Assembly: GCF_015776785.2 (NCBI RefSeq)
Contig: NZ_LFMD02000007.1
Span: 421,127-485,126 of the forward strand
From: Kitasatospora sp. SUK 42
GTDB lineage: Bacteria; Actinomycetota; Actinomycetes; Streptomycetales; Streptomycetaceae
Length of the DNA: 64,000 nucleotides
Direction of reading: 5' to 3'
Below are positions 1-10,189 of this stretch, piece after piece (the stretch's first letter is position 1; every line of letters starts with the position of its first letter). The position numbers were made by a program, and so were the translations under genes. The notes beneath the pieces were generated by a model. The model was not told the origin of the DNA. It searched no databases and saw only the letters and a program-made list of their open reading frames with translations.

Positions 1-130
1 AGGCGGGCGACCGCCTGTGCCCGGGCACCTCGTGGAACACGGATAATCACTGGTCGGACCGGGTGTCGCCGCACAGCGGCGGCGCCCGGTCCCGATCATG
101 TCCGTACCGACCACGCGTGGAGGAAGAGCC

Positions 131-1060
131 TTGTTCGATGGGGAGATCCTGGACTACCCGGTGCTGCTGGAGGCCGCCGAGGCGGCCGCCCGGGCGACCA
201 CGGGCCGGGGCCGCGTCGCCGACTACATCCCGGCCCTCGCCACCGCCGACCCGGAGGCCTTCGGCATGGCCGTGGCCACCGTCGACGGCGAACTGCACGG
301 CGTCGGGGACTGGGAGCGGCCGTTCTCCATCCAGAGCGTCTCCAAGCTGTTCTCGCTGGCCCTGGCGCTCTCCTACGGCGGCGACGCGCTCTGGCAGGGC
401 GTGGGCCGCGAGCCGTCCGGCAACCCGTTCAACTCCCTGGTGCAGCTGGAGACCGAGCACGGCATCCCGCGCAACCCCTTCATCAACGCGGGCGCCCTGG
501 TGGTCACCGACCGGTTGCAGTCCCTGACCGGCGACGCCTCCGGCGCCGTACGGGAGTTCCTGCGCCGCGAGTCCGGCAACCCGCTGCTCGACACCGACCC
601 GGTGGTCGCCGTCTCCGAGGCCGAGCACGGCCACCGCAACGCCGCGCTCGCCCACTTCATCGCCAGCCACGGCAACCTGCAGAACCCGGTCGAGACCGTC
701 CTCGACCACTACTACGCCCACTGCGCCGTCGCCGCGAGCTGCCGCGACCTCGTCCTGGCCGGCGCGTTCCTCGCCCGCTACGGCGTGCGCACCGACGGCA
801 CGCGCCTGATGTCCCGCAGCGAGGCCAAGCGGATCAACGCCGTCCTCCTCACCTGCGGCACCTACGACGCCGCCGGCGAGTTCGCCTTCCGGGTCGGCCT
901 GCCCGGCAAGAGCGGCGTCGGCGGCGGCGTCCTCGCGATACTCCCCGGCCGCGCGGCCGTCTGCGCCTGGGGCCCCCGCCTCGACCCGGCCGGCAACTCC
1001 GTCGCCGCCGTCACCGCCCTCGACACCCTCACCACCCTCTCCGGCTGCTCGATCTTCTGA
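131..1060 (+). CDS. glsA: Glutaminase A
   Basis: Hydrolyses glutamine to glutamate and ammonia in the cytoplasm; serine-dependent beta-lactamase-fold family. The protein carries the SVSKLF (SxxK) catalytic motif, the NPFINAGA segment and the glycine-rich GKSGVGGG stretch near the C-terminus, all typical of the family. An ATG at 98 is in frame, but the TTG at 131 has GGAGGA (119-124) six bases upstream and gives 309 residues, the usual length, so I place the start there. It is a single gene, convergent with glmS; a hairpin at 1181-1215 separates them. The identity is secure; only the start codon is a judgement. Confidence 0.93.
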   Translation: MFDGEILDYPVLLEAAEAAARATTGRGRVADYIPALATADPEAFGMAVATVDGELHGVGDWERPFSIQSVSKLFSLALALSYGGDALWQGVGREPSGNPFNSLVQLETEHGIPRNPFINAGALVVTDRLQSLTGDASGAVREFLRRESGNPLLDTDPVVAVSEAEHGHRNAALAHFIASHGNLQNPVETVLDHYYAHCAVAASCRDLVLAGAFLARYGVRTDGTRLMSRSEAKRINAVLLTCGTYDAAGEFAFRVGLPGKSGVGGGVLAILPGRAAVCAWGPRLDPAGNSVAAVTALDTLTTLSGCSIF

Positions 1061-1180
1061 CCGCCCGCCGGCGTCCACGTCCCCGAAGCGCCTGACAACC
1101 GCCAACGGTCCCCCAACATCCCTCCCGCACAGGACAATTGACAGAACGTTCGGAGAGTTCGAGCGGGCATCGGCGCGCCG

Positions 1181-1215
1181 CGGGCCCCGGCCGTCCGCAC
1201 AGCGACCGGGGCCCG
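1181..1215. terminator. Hairpin between glsA and glmS
   Basis: Perfect 10-bp stem (1181-1190 with 1206-1215) around a 15-nt loop, lying between the convergent 3' ends of glsA and glmS. There is no T-run, as usual in this GC range. It could serve both directions. Confidence 0.5.
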
Positions 1216-1227
1216 GGGAGCGGAACC

Positions 1228-3055
<1,828 letters not shown>

Positions 3056-3080
3056 GCGTGGGCTCCTCTTCAGATGACTT

Positions 3081-3160
3081 CGGGGACGGCTTCGGGTGGG
3101 ACCGGGGACGGCTCCGGGCTTGTCGGGCCGGGGACAGCTCCGGGTGCCTTCGGGGACGGC
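3081..3160. repeat. Short GGGGACGGCT-type direct repeats upstream of glmS
   Basis: Four imperfect copies of CGGGGACRGCTYCGGG start at 3081, 3103, 3129 and 3151 (spacing 22, 26, 22). They occupy the 107-bp gap between the small conserved gene and glmS, which are co-directional. No function can be read from them. Confidence 0.6.
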
Positions 3161-3162
3161 GC

Positions 3163-3438
3163 TCAGCCGTACACGATCCGGCGCAGCTGCCGCGCCGAGA
3201 GTTCCGGCGCCGCGACGCGGCGGGCGGGCAGTTCCTCGGCGAGCCGGGCGAAGATCCGTTCGTTGGTCAGGCCGCGTGCCTGGAGCTCGGTGTGGCGGCG
3301 GCGCACGTACTCCTCGGTGCTCTCGGAGAAGTACGCCAGGACCTCCGCCACGACCCGCGCCGCCTCGCGGGGCCCGAGCGGGCTGGTCCGGGTGAGGTGG
3401 GCGAGGAGGTCTTCGTGAGGGTGGGGTGAGCTCGGCAC
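3163..3438 (-). CDS. Small conserved hypothetical protein upstream of glmS
   Basis: A 91-residue soluble protein, highly charged and predicted mostly helical, with no signal peptide or membrane segment. The region from HTELQARGLTNERIF to the C-terminal SARQLRRIVYG looks like a conserved helical or HTH-like unit, but I cannot name a family. The frame is open further upstream (to 3768) and crosses the divergent promoter region, so I chose the GTG at 3438, which gives a product without the low-complexity Arg/Phe extension. It is co-directional with glmS and may share its transcript. Function unknown. Confidence 0.65.
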   Translation of the reverse strand: MPSSPHPHEDLLAHLTRTSPLGPREAARVVAEVLAYFSESTEEYVRRRHTELQARGLTNERIFARLAEELPARRVAAPELSARQLRRIVYG

Positions 3439-3482
3439 GAGTGAGGAGCCTAGGTCGGACCGGCCATCGAAGCCAAGGATCT

Positions 3483-3498
3483 TGCCCGAATTCGGGCA
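3483..3498. promoter_or_regulatory. 16-bp perfect palindrome in divergent intergenic region
   Basis: TGCCCGAATTCGGGCA is a perfect inverted repeat, 45 bp upstream of the small minus-strand gene that precedes glmS and about 190 bp upstream of asnB. Its position suits an operator for the minus-strand transcript. The binding protein is unknown. Confidence 0.45.
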
Positions 3499-3583
3499 GA
3501 CTTCGCCAATTTCGATCCACGCAGCCCCTCCACCCCCTCCCGCCCCCCTTCTCCCGCAGCTGAGAAGCGGCCCTCCGCACCCC

Positions 3584-3613
3584 TTGTAGTGGCACCGGCT
3601 CCACACGTAGCGT
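3584..3613 (+). promoter_or_regulatory. Candidate asnB promoter
   Basis: TTGTAG at 3584-3589 and TAGCGT at 3608-3613 with an 18-bp spacer resemble a primary-sigma promoter and would give a 5' UTR of about 70 nt before asnB. Confidence 0.45.
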
Positions 3614-3688
3614 GACCCCCGGAACACGAAGCGGAAGAAAACGCGGAAGAAACCGAAGCGGAAGCAGCGGAAGACCGGAGGCTTGCGG

Positions 3689-5539
3689 ATGTGCGGGATC
3701 ACCGGATGGGTCGCCTTCGAGCGCGACCTGACCTCCGAACGGGGCGTCCTCGACGCGATGACGGACACTCAGCTCTGCCGCGGCCCGGACGCCGGGGGCG
3801 TCCACCTCCAGCCGCACGCCGCGCTCGGCCACCGCCGGCTCGCGGTGATCGACATCGAGGGCGGCGTCCAGCCGATGACGGTCGAGCAGGACGGCCGGCT
3901 GCTGGCCGCGCTCACCTACAGCGGCGAGGTCTACAACCACCGCGAGCTGCGCGCGGAACTGGAGGCGGCCGGGCACCGCTTCCGCACCCGCAGCGACACC
4001 GAGGTCGTGCTGCACGCCTACCTGGAGTGGGGTGCGGGCCTGGCCGAGCGGCTCAACGGCATGTTCGCCTTCGCGATCTGGGACGCCCGGAGCGAGGAGC
4101 TGCTGCTGGTCCGCGACCGGATGGGCGTCAAGCCGCTGCACTACCACCCCACCCCTGACGGCGTGGTCTTCGGTTCCGAGGTCAAGGCCCTCCTCGCCCA
4201 CCCCGCCGTGCGCCCGGTGGTCGACCTGGACGGGCTGCGCGAGCTGCTCGGCTTCACCCGCACCCCCGGCCTCACCCCGTACCGGGGCATCCGCGAGGTC
4301 CGGCCCGGGCACGTGGTGCGGGTGCGCCGCGGGGGCCTCTCGGAGCACCGCTACTGGGCGCTGGAGGCGCGCGAGCACGCCGACAGCCTGGAGGCCACGA
4401 TCGCCACCGTGCGGGCGCTGCTGGACGACATCGTCCACCGCCAGCTGGACTCCGACGTACCGCTCTGCTCGCTGCTCTCCGGCGGCCTGGACTCCAGTGC
4501 CGTCACCGCCATCGCCGCCAAGGCGCTGCGCGACGCCGGCGCCGGCCCGGTGCGCTCCTTCGCGGTGGACTTCGCCGGCCAGAGCGAGAACTTCCACGCC
4601 GACGGGGTCCGGCAGACCGAGGACGGCCCGTACGCCCGGCTGCTCGCCGACCACGTCGGCGCCGACCACAGCGTGATCGAGCTGGACGCCGCCGAACTCT
4701 CCGACCTGTCCCAGCGCTCCGTCGCACTGCGCGCCCGCGACCTGCCGAACGGCGTCGGCGACATGGACATCTCGCTGCTGCTGCTCTTCCGGGACGTGCG
4801 CCGCCAGTCCACCGTCGCGCTGTCCGGCGAGTCCGCGGACGAACTCTTCGGCGGCTACCGCTGGTTCCACGACCCGAAGATCATCGCCACCGAGGACTTC
4901 CCCTGGGTCGACGGCCTCACCAGCATCGCCGGCGGCGGCGCCGCCCCGCGCGAACACCTGCTCGACACCGACCTGCTCCGCAAGCTCGACCTGGACGGCT
5001 ACCGCCGGGCCCGCTACCGCGAGGCGATCGCCGAGGTCCCGCACCTGGACTCCGCCGACCCGCTGGAACGCCGGATGCGCGAGATCTCCTACCTCAACCT
5101 GACCCGCTTCGTCAGCATCCTGCTCGACCGCAAGGACCGGATGAGCATGGCCAACGGGCTGGAGGTACGGGTGCCGTTCTGCGACCACCGGCTCGTCCAG
5201 TACGTCTTCAACACCCCCTGGGCGATGAAGAGCTTCGACGGCCGGGAGAAGAGCCTGCTGCGCGCCGCCGTCAGGGACGTGCTGCCGGCCGCGGTCGCCG
5301 ATCGGGTGAAGAGCCCGTACCCCGTGACGGCGGACCCGCACTACCCGGCGGCGCTGCGCGCCGAACTCACCCGGCTCGCCGCCGCCCGGAAGTCCCCGGC
5401 GCTGGACCTGCTGGACGGGCGGCGCCTGGCCGACGCACTCGCCCCGACCACCGACCCGCAGTCCGTGCGGCTGGCCGTCGACCTCGCCCTGGACCTCGAC
5501 CTCTGGCTGAGGGAGTACCAGGTGACGCTGGAGCTGTGA
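3689..5539 (+). CDS. asnB: Asparagine synthase (glutamine-hydrolysing)
   Basis: Converts aspartate, glutamine and ATP to asparagine. The 616-residue protein starts MCGITGWV, giving the N-terminal Cys nucleophile of a class II amidotransferase domain (about 1-200). The synthetase domain carries the SGGLDSSAV pyrophosphate loop and the GESADELFGGY motif. An in-frame TTG lies six bases upstream, but the ATG at 3689 is chosen because it exposes the catalytic Cys and has CCGGAGG (3674-3680) eight bases away. It is divergent from the glmS unit and followed by an imperfect hairpin. Related enzymes act in secondary metabolism, but no biosynthetic neighbours support that here. Confidence 0.93.
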   Translation: MCGITGWVAFERDLTSERGVLDAMTDTQLCRGPDAGGVHLQPHAALGHRRLAVIDIEGGVQPMTVEQDGRLLAALTYSGEVYNHRELRAELEAAGHRFRTRSDTEVVLHAYLEWGAGLAERLNGMFAFAIWDARSEELLLVRDRMGVKPLHYHPTPDGVVFGSEVKALLAHPAVRPVVDLDGLRELLGFTRTPGLTPYRGIREVRPGHVVRVRRGGLSEHRYWALEAREHADSLEATIATVRALLDDIVHRQLDSDVPLCSLLSGGLDSSAVTAIAAKALRDAGAGPVRSFAVDFAGQSENFHADGVRQTEDGPYARLLADHVGADHSVIELDAAELSDLSQRSVALRARDLPNGVGDMDISLLLLFRDVRRQSTVALSGESADELFGGYRWFHDPKIIATEDFPWVDGLTSIAGGGAAPREHLLDTDLLRKLDLDGYRRARYREAIAEVPHLDSADPLERRMREISYLNLTRFVSILLDRKDRMSMANGLEVRVPFCDHRLVQYVFNTPWAMKSFDGREKSLLRAAVRDVLPAAVADRVKSPYPVTADPHYPAALRAELTRLAAARKSPALDLLDGRRLADALAPTTDPQSVRLAVDLALDLDLWLREYQVTLEL

Positions 5540-5545
5540 GCCGCC

Positions 5546-5595
5546 CCCGGACGGTGCGGCGAGCGGCAGGCCGCCGGGCCGCTGCGCCGTCCGGG
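5546..5595 (+). terminator. Hairpin after asnB
   Basis: CCCGGACGG (5546-5554) pairs with CCGTCCGGG (5587-5595), enclosing a second GC-rich stem. It begins 7 bp after the asnB stop. Confidence 0.5.
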
Positions 5596-5751
5596 TGAAC
5601 ACCGGGACCCCCTCCCGCCCCGTCGGCGCGCCACGCCGATGCGATAGCGTCGCCGACACCTCCCGAATGGCGGGCGAAAACGCGGCGTCAAGCCCCCGCG
5701 CCGTCACGATGGGAGTGAACCGTTCACGTCGATCCGCCGGGGGATCCCGTC

Positions 5752-6888
5752 ATGCAGCCGCGACTGTTCGCGATTCTCACCGCCCTGCTCCTGGGCGTCC
5801 TGGGCCTCGGTTCGGTGGCCGTCACCGACTGGTCGCCCGCGGTGGCCACCGCGACCCCGGACGGGTCGGCCGTGCAGGGAACGCCCGCCGGAGCCCGGCC
5901 GGCCGTCGCGGGCGCCCCGGGCGCTCCAGGCGCTCCGAGCGCCACCCCGACCGGCGACCCGGCGGTGTGGACCCGCTCGACGCTGCGCAACAAGCTGATG
6001 GCCGAGATGGACGCCACCGACCCCGGCGTCGCGCTCGCCGACCTCGACCGGATCACCAAGGAGAAGCCGTACACCGTGCGCTTCTGCCACCCGATCGCAC
6101 ACGAGCTCGGCCACGCGGCGGTCAAGCGCTTCAACGCCGACTTCCAGAAGGTCATCTCCTTCCCGCACGAGACCTGCGCGGCCGGCTACCTGCACGGCGC
6201 GGTCGAGGAGATGCTCAACGCCTCCTCCCAGCCCGAGGTGGACCTGCTCAAGCTGTGCGCCCCCCAGAACACCGGGCCGTGCATCCACGGCGTCGGCCAC
6301 GGCACGATGTTCGTGGTCAAGCAGGACGTCGCCAAGGCGCGCGAGCTGTGCAACAAGTTCCCCAGCGACCAGAACAGGATCCGCTGCTCCGAGGGCCTGT
6401 TCATGCAGTTCTTCGGCCCGGACGAGGAGGACGAGCAGGCCAAGGCCAACCTGCCCGCCGACAAGCTCGCCCAGGACCCGCTCTACCCGTGCAAGGACCA
6501 GCCCTCCCTGTTCCAGGCGGCCTGCTACTTCTACGCCCCGACCTTCTACCTGTCCTCGCACGACTACCCGAACCACCCCGAGGTGTACGCGGACGCCCTC
6601 AAGTGGTGCCTCAACGGCAAGGGGAACGGCGGGGCGGTGGACTGCAGCCGCGGCGTCGGCTCGCGGACCATGAAGTACAACCTGGACCGCGAGGACTGGG
6701 CCGCCCAGCAGTGCGCCACCGCCGCCGACGGCTGGCAGCGCAAGGCCTGCGCCGAGGGGCTGGTCAGCTACTACACGGTCAACTACACCGACGGCGGCGC
6801 GGCCGGACGGCTCTGCGCCAAGATCACCAACAAGGAGATGCAGGGCTACTGCCGCTCCGCAGGCGGACTGTCCAAGTCGCTGGACTGA
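5752..6888 (+). CDS. Secreted cysteine-rich protein with HELGH motif
   Basis: Unknown function. The 378-residue product has an N-terminal hydrophobic segment (about 5-24, signal peptide or anchor), an Ala/Pro/Gly-rich linker (about 30-72), then a globular domain with 14 cysteines. The domain starts CHPIAHELGH: His117-Glu118 and His121 fit the HExxH pattern of zinc metallopeptidases. Further elements recur around cysteines: CAAGYLHG (142-149), CIHGVGHG (177-184), CSEGLFMQFFG (212-222), CSRGVGSR (298-305), CAEGLVSYY (333-341). The even Cys count and export suggest disulfides or metal binding. It stands alone between two hairpins. I cannot place it in a named family; a metalloprotease is possible but unproven. 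Confidence 0.8.
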   Translation: MQPRLFAILTALLLGVLGLGSVAVTDWSPAVATATPDGSAVQGTPAGARPAVAGAPGAPGAPSATPTGDPAVWTRSTLRNKLMAEMDATDPGVALADLDRITKEKPYTVRFCHPIAHELGHAAVKRFNADFQKVISFPHETCAAGYLHGAVEEMLNASSQPEVDLLKLCAPQNTGPCIHGVGHGTMFVVKQDVAKARELCNKFPSDQNRIRCSEGLFMQFFGPDEEDEQAKANLPADKLAQDPLYPCKDQPSLFQAACYFYAPTFYLSSHDYPNHPEVYADALKWCLNGKGNGGAVDCSRGVGSRTMKYNLDREDWAAQQCATAADGWQRKACAEGLVSYYTVNYTDGGAAGRLCAKITNKEMQGYCRSAGGLSKSLD

Positions 6889-6960
6889 CTCACCCGACCG
6901 ACTCACCCCGACTGGTTCACCGAACCGACCCACCGGACGGAGCCGTCCGGTCTCACGATC

Positions 6961-6990
6961 AGGGCCCGCGCCGCACGGTGCGGGCCCTTT
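6961..6990 (+). terminator. Rho-independent terminator
   Basis: AGGGCCCGC (6961-6969) pairs with GCGGGCCCT (6980-6988), followed by TTT. It ends the unit of the upstream cysteine-rich secreted protein, 72 bp after its stop. Confidence 0.7.
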
Positions 6991-7057
6991 CCGTAGGATC
7001 ACCAAACCACGGTGCGCCAAGGAGGCCGCGCCTCCTCCGGCCGCACTGGAGCACGTC

Positions 7058-8482
7058 ATGACCGCTGAGGACTTCCGCGGCGCCGCCCACGCCACCGCCG
7101 ACCTCGTCTCCGACTACCTCGCCGAACTGCCCGCCCGCCCGGTCTGGCAGCCGATGGACGAGTCCGCCCGGCAGGCCCTGCTGGACGCCCCGCTGCCCGC
7201 CGAGGGCCGCCCGCTCACCGAGCTCCTGGACGCCATCGGGCAGGACGTCCTCCCCCACCCCATGGGCAACGGCAACCCCCGCTTCTTCGGCTGGGTCAAC
7301 TCCGCACCGGCCCCCGCCGGGGTGCTCGCCACCCTCGCCGCCGCCGCGATGAACCCCAGCTCGGCCGGCGGCGACCACGCCGACGTCCACCTGGAGCGCG
7401 CCGTGGTCCGCTGGACAGCCGAGCTCGTCGGCTTCCCGCACCCGGCCGGCGGCGGGCTGCTCACCTCCGGCACCTCGATGGCGACCATCGTGTGCCTGGC
7501 CGCCGCCCGCAACCGCGCCGCCCGGCTGGCCGGCCGGGACGTCCGCGAGGACGGCCTCGCGGGCCTGCCGCCGCTGGTCGGCTACGTCACCGGCGAGACC
7601 CACTCCTGCGTCCGCAAGGCCGCCGAGCTCCTCGGCCTCGGCAGCCGGCACCTGCGCACCGTCGCCACCGGCCCGGACGGCCTCCTGGACACCGCCGAGC
7701 TGCGGGCCGCCGTCGAACGCGACCGCGCGGACGGGCTGCTGCCCTTCCTGGTGGTCGCCTCGGCCGGCACCGTCGGCACCGGCGCCGTGGACGCCTTCGA
7801 CCCGATCGCGGACCTGTGCGAGGAGCAGGGCCTGTGGCTGCACGTGGACGGCGCGTACGGCGCCTTCGGCCGGCTCGACCCGGCCATCGCGCACCGCTAC
7901 GCGGGCCTGGAGCGCGCCGACTCGCTCGCCCTCGACCCGCACAAGTGGCTCGGCGTCCCGGTGGACTGCGGCTGCGCGCTGGTCCGTGACACCGACGAGC
8001 TGCGCGGCACCTTCAGCCTCGTCCCGTCCTACCTGCGCGACGAGGAGGCCGGCTCGCTCGGCTGGTTCTCCGAGTACGGCACCGAGCAGACCCGCCCGTT
8101 CCGCGCCCTCAAGGTCTGGGCCACCATCGCCCACCGCGGCCGCTCCGGCCTCGCCCGCGACATCGCCCACTGCACCGCACTCGCCCGGCGGCTCGGCGAA
8201 CTCGTCGAGGCAGACGGCGAGTTGGAGCTGCTCGCGGAGGTGCAGACCTCCATCGTCGCGTTCCGCCACCGCGCCCCCGGCCTGGACGAGGCCGCCCTCG
8301 ACGCCCTCAACCGCGAGCTCCCGGTGGCCGTCCAGCGGCGCGGGCGGGTCTTCGTCACCGGCGCCCGCCTCGGCGGGCGCGAGATGCTCCGCGCCTGCCT
8401 GCTCAACGCCGCCACCACCGAGGAGGACGTCCGCCTACTGCTCGCCGAGGTCAAGGCGGCGGCCCGCGAGCTGCTCCCGTAG
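7058..8482 (+). CDS. PLP-dependent group II amino acid decarboxylase family protein
   Basis: A 474-residue pyridoxal-phosphate enzyme related to aromatic L-amino-acid and other group II decarboxylases. The cofactor lysine lies in LALDPHKWLGVPVDCG, and HVDGAYGAF supplies the Asp that contacts the pyridine nitrogen. The N-terminal NPRFFGWVNS and SSAGGDHADVHLER segments match the substrate-binding side of the fold. Length is normal. The ATG at 7058 has GGAG at 7048-7051. Substrate cannot be assigned from sequence: tyrosine, tryptophan, DOPA and other amino acids are all possible. It forms a single-gene unit with no cofactor or transport partner nearby. Confidence 0.88.
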   Translation: MTAEDFRGAAHATADLVSDYLAELPARPVWQPMDESARQALLDAPLPAEGRPLTELLDAIGQDVLPHPMGNGNPRFFGWVNSAPAPAGVLATLAAAAMNPSSAGGDHADVHLERAVVRWTAELVGFPHPAGGGLLTSGTSMATIVCLAAARNRAARLAGRDVREDGLAGLPPLVGYVTGETHSCVRKAAELLGLGSRHLRTVATGPDGLLDTAELRAAVERDRADGLLPFLVVASAGTVGTGAVDAFDPIADLCEEQGLWLHVDGAYGAFGRLDPAIAHRYAGLERADSLALDPHKWLGVPVDCGCALVRDTDELRGTFSLVPSYLRDEEAGSLGWFSEYGTEQTRPFRALKVWATIAHRGRSGLARDIAHCTALARRLGELVEADGELELLAEVQTSIVAFRHRAPGLDEAALDALNRELPVAVQRRGRVFVTGARLGGREMLRACLLNAATTEEDVRLLLAEVKAAARELLP

Positions 8483-8680
8483 GAGCGGCGCCGATTCCGC
8501 CAACCGGCCTTCCGTTCATGGCTTCCGACTGACCGCCAGACCCACCTCCCCGGGTCGCTCGGGTGCGGCTCCAGCGCCGTCACGGCGGCCGTCGTCCAAG
8601 GCCAGAGCGGCGGGCCGCCGAGCGGCCTCTCGCGCAGCTCCTCCTCGTCCGCCCTCCGCCACCGCCGCGATCGAGCGCAC

Positions 8681-8717
8681 GGCAACGGGCGCCCACCCCC
8701 GGGTGGACGCCCGTGCC
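8681..8717. terminator. Imperfect hairpin between convergent genes
   Basis: ACGGGCGCCCACCC and GGGTGGACGCCCGT pair with an internal mismatch around a short loop, between the decarboxylase (+) and the small secreted protein (-). The rest of the 254-bp gap shows nothing else I recognise. Confidence 0.45.
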
Positions 8718-8736
8718 AGCGGTTCTGACGCCCCGT

Positions 8737-8952
8737 TCAGCCCTTGCTCGGCGCCTGCGGCACGCAGGCCGTGTTCGCGAGCAGCGACCCGAAGCCCCCG
8801 AGCAGCGCACCGACCACGCTCCGGCAGGCGGCGGCCTGCTCGGGGGTGGTGATGTTGCCGTCGTCGGCGGCGGCCGGCTGGGCGAGAGCGATCGGTGCGG
8901 CGAGCAGCAGGGCGCAACAGGCGGTCGCCAGCGCGGAGTTCATCCTGGACAT
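8737..8952 (-). CDS. Small secreted protein
   Basis: A 71-residue precursor with a clear Sec signal peptide: MSRMNSALA, a hydrophobic core, and a probable cleavage after the AAA of QPAAA near residue 29. The mature part is about 42 residues with two cysteines (AACRSV and NTACVP) that could form one disulfide. The start at 8952 has AAGGGG seven bases upstream. It resembles the many small secreted two-Cys proteins of streptomycetes, but lacks the repeated chaplin signature and I cannot name a family. Transcribed alone, divergent from the acetyltransferase at 9212. Confidence 0.72.
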   Translation of the reverse strand: MSRMNSALATACCALLLAAPIALAQPAAADDGNITTPEQAAACRSVVGALLGGFGSLLANTACVPQAPSKG

Positions 8953-9198
8953 GCGGAGCCCCTTCGGACGGGAGGGAGGAGACGGGATCGGCGCGAAGCC
9001 GAGCCATCCCTATCCGAAGGGGCCGCCGCGCTCACGGAGGCTGGGCCATCCGTGAGCGTGTCCGCGTCAGCCGGTCGGGAGCCGGCCGGCCTCCCGACCG
9101 CAGGGGGCACCGGTCTGGACCTGTTCCGGCCACAGGCCCCACCACCCTGGGCATTCGCCCGTTCACGATCACGTAACCGGCCGGAAGCGAGCCGTCGG

Positions 9199-9204
9199 TA
9201 GCGT
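9199..9204 (+). promoter_or_regulatory. Candidate -10 element, near-leaderless start
   Basis: TAGCGT lies 7 nt before the ATG at 9212, which would put the transcription start at or next to the start codon. No convincing -35 was found. The same TAGCGT-7nt-ATG arrangement occurs at 24227-24240. Confidence 0.35.
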
Positions 9205-9211
9205 CGGCGGC

Positions 9212-9928
9212 ATGACGGCATCACGCACTCGCCCGGAACGGCTCTGGCACCGGCCCTTCCGGAGGTCCGATCGCAGGTGCGCGGCGCCCGACGGCCAGGC
9301 CACCCGGCTGCCGGCGCTCACCGACGGCCCCTACCGCCTCGCCCGCCCGCACCCGGCCCCCACTGTCCCGGCCACCCCGGCCGACCCTGCCGGGCCGGCC
9401 GCCGGGGCGGTGTCCCGGCTGTCCCTGCCGGACGGGATCGAACTGCTGCTGCGCCCCGCCGGGCCGGGCGACAAGGCGGCGGCGCTGGCGATGCACGGCC
9501 GCTGCTCCCCCGCCGCGCTGCGGCTGCGCTACCACGGCCCGGTCCGCGACGCCGACCGCTACCTGGACCACCTGCTCGACCCCCGGCACGGCCACAGCCT
9601 CGCGGCGGCCGCCCCCGACGGCCGGATCCTCGCCCTCGGGCACCTGATGTGGGACGACGGCGAGGCAGAGCTGGCCGTGCTGGTCGAGGACGCCTGGCAG
9701 CGGCGCGGGCTGGGCCTGGCCCTGCTGAAGCGGCTGACGGCGGCAGCCCGGGCGGCCGGGATCGGCACGGTGTACGCGGTGACCCACGCCGGCAACACCG
9801 GGATGATCGCCTCGATGCGCGCGCTGGCCGCACCCCTGGACGTCCACGCCGAGGACGGCACCCTGGTGATCACCGCCACGCTCACCACGGGAACCGCGCC
9901 CGCCCCCGCACCCGCCCCGGGCCGCTGA
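9212..9928 (+). CDS. GNAT-family N-acetyltransferase
   Basis: A 238-residue protein whose second half (about 70-225) is a GNAT acetyltransferase domain. The acetyl-CoA loop is WQRRGLGLALLKRL, matching the R/QxxGxG/A signature, and the preceding strand is ELAVLVEDAWQ. The N-terminal 65 residues are Pro/Ala-rich and show no domain. Substrate unknown. No ribosome-binding site is apparent before the ATG, consistent with a leaderless mRNA. Monocistronic, divergent from the small secreted gene. Confidence 0.8.
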   Translation: MTASRTRPERLWHRPFRRSDRRCAAPDGQATRLPALTDGPYRLARPHPAPTVPATPADPAGPAAGAVSRLSLPDGIELLLRPAGPGDKAAALAMHGRCSPAALRLRYHGPVRDADRYLDHLLDPRHGHSLAAAAPDGRILALGHLMWDDGEAELAVLVEDAWQRRGLGLALLKRLTAAARAAGIGTVYAVTHAGNTGMIASMRALAAPLDVHAEDGTLVITATLTTGTAPAPAPAPGR

Positions 9929-10189
9929 TCAGTTCTTCACCACATCCTCACGGGTCACCCGGGGAACCCGGCGACCCCGGCGGAGCGTCGTGAGTCGGTG
10001 AACGGTCCCTCCGTACACCGCCCTCCTTGACGGACTTTCAGCGGCTCCGGCGACCGCGTCACAGCAGGCGGCGTGGGGTCCGGATCGTCCGGTCGAGCGA
10101 CGGAGTCGGTAGGCTGACCCCGTCCCCGCCGCCCGACGGCCTGTTATCCGGCCACCGGGTGGTGCCGCAGCAAGGAGGAACCACTGAGC

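Noticed and set aside
1..97. Partial gene at the left edge
   Set aside because: No frame in the first 97 bases shows recognisable protein sequence; a GATAAT at 42-47 may be a -10 but has no good -35.
98..130. N-terminal extension of glutaminase from ATG 98
   Set aside because: TTG 131 has a strong Shine-Dalgarno and gives the family's normal length; the extension shows no conserved feature. It remains possible.
8737..8952. Chaplin assignment for the 71-residue secreted protein
   Set aside because: Two Cys are present but the chaplin domain's repeated Gly/Asn pattern is not recognisable.
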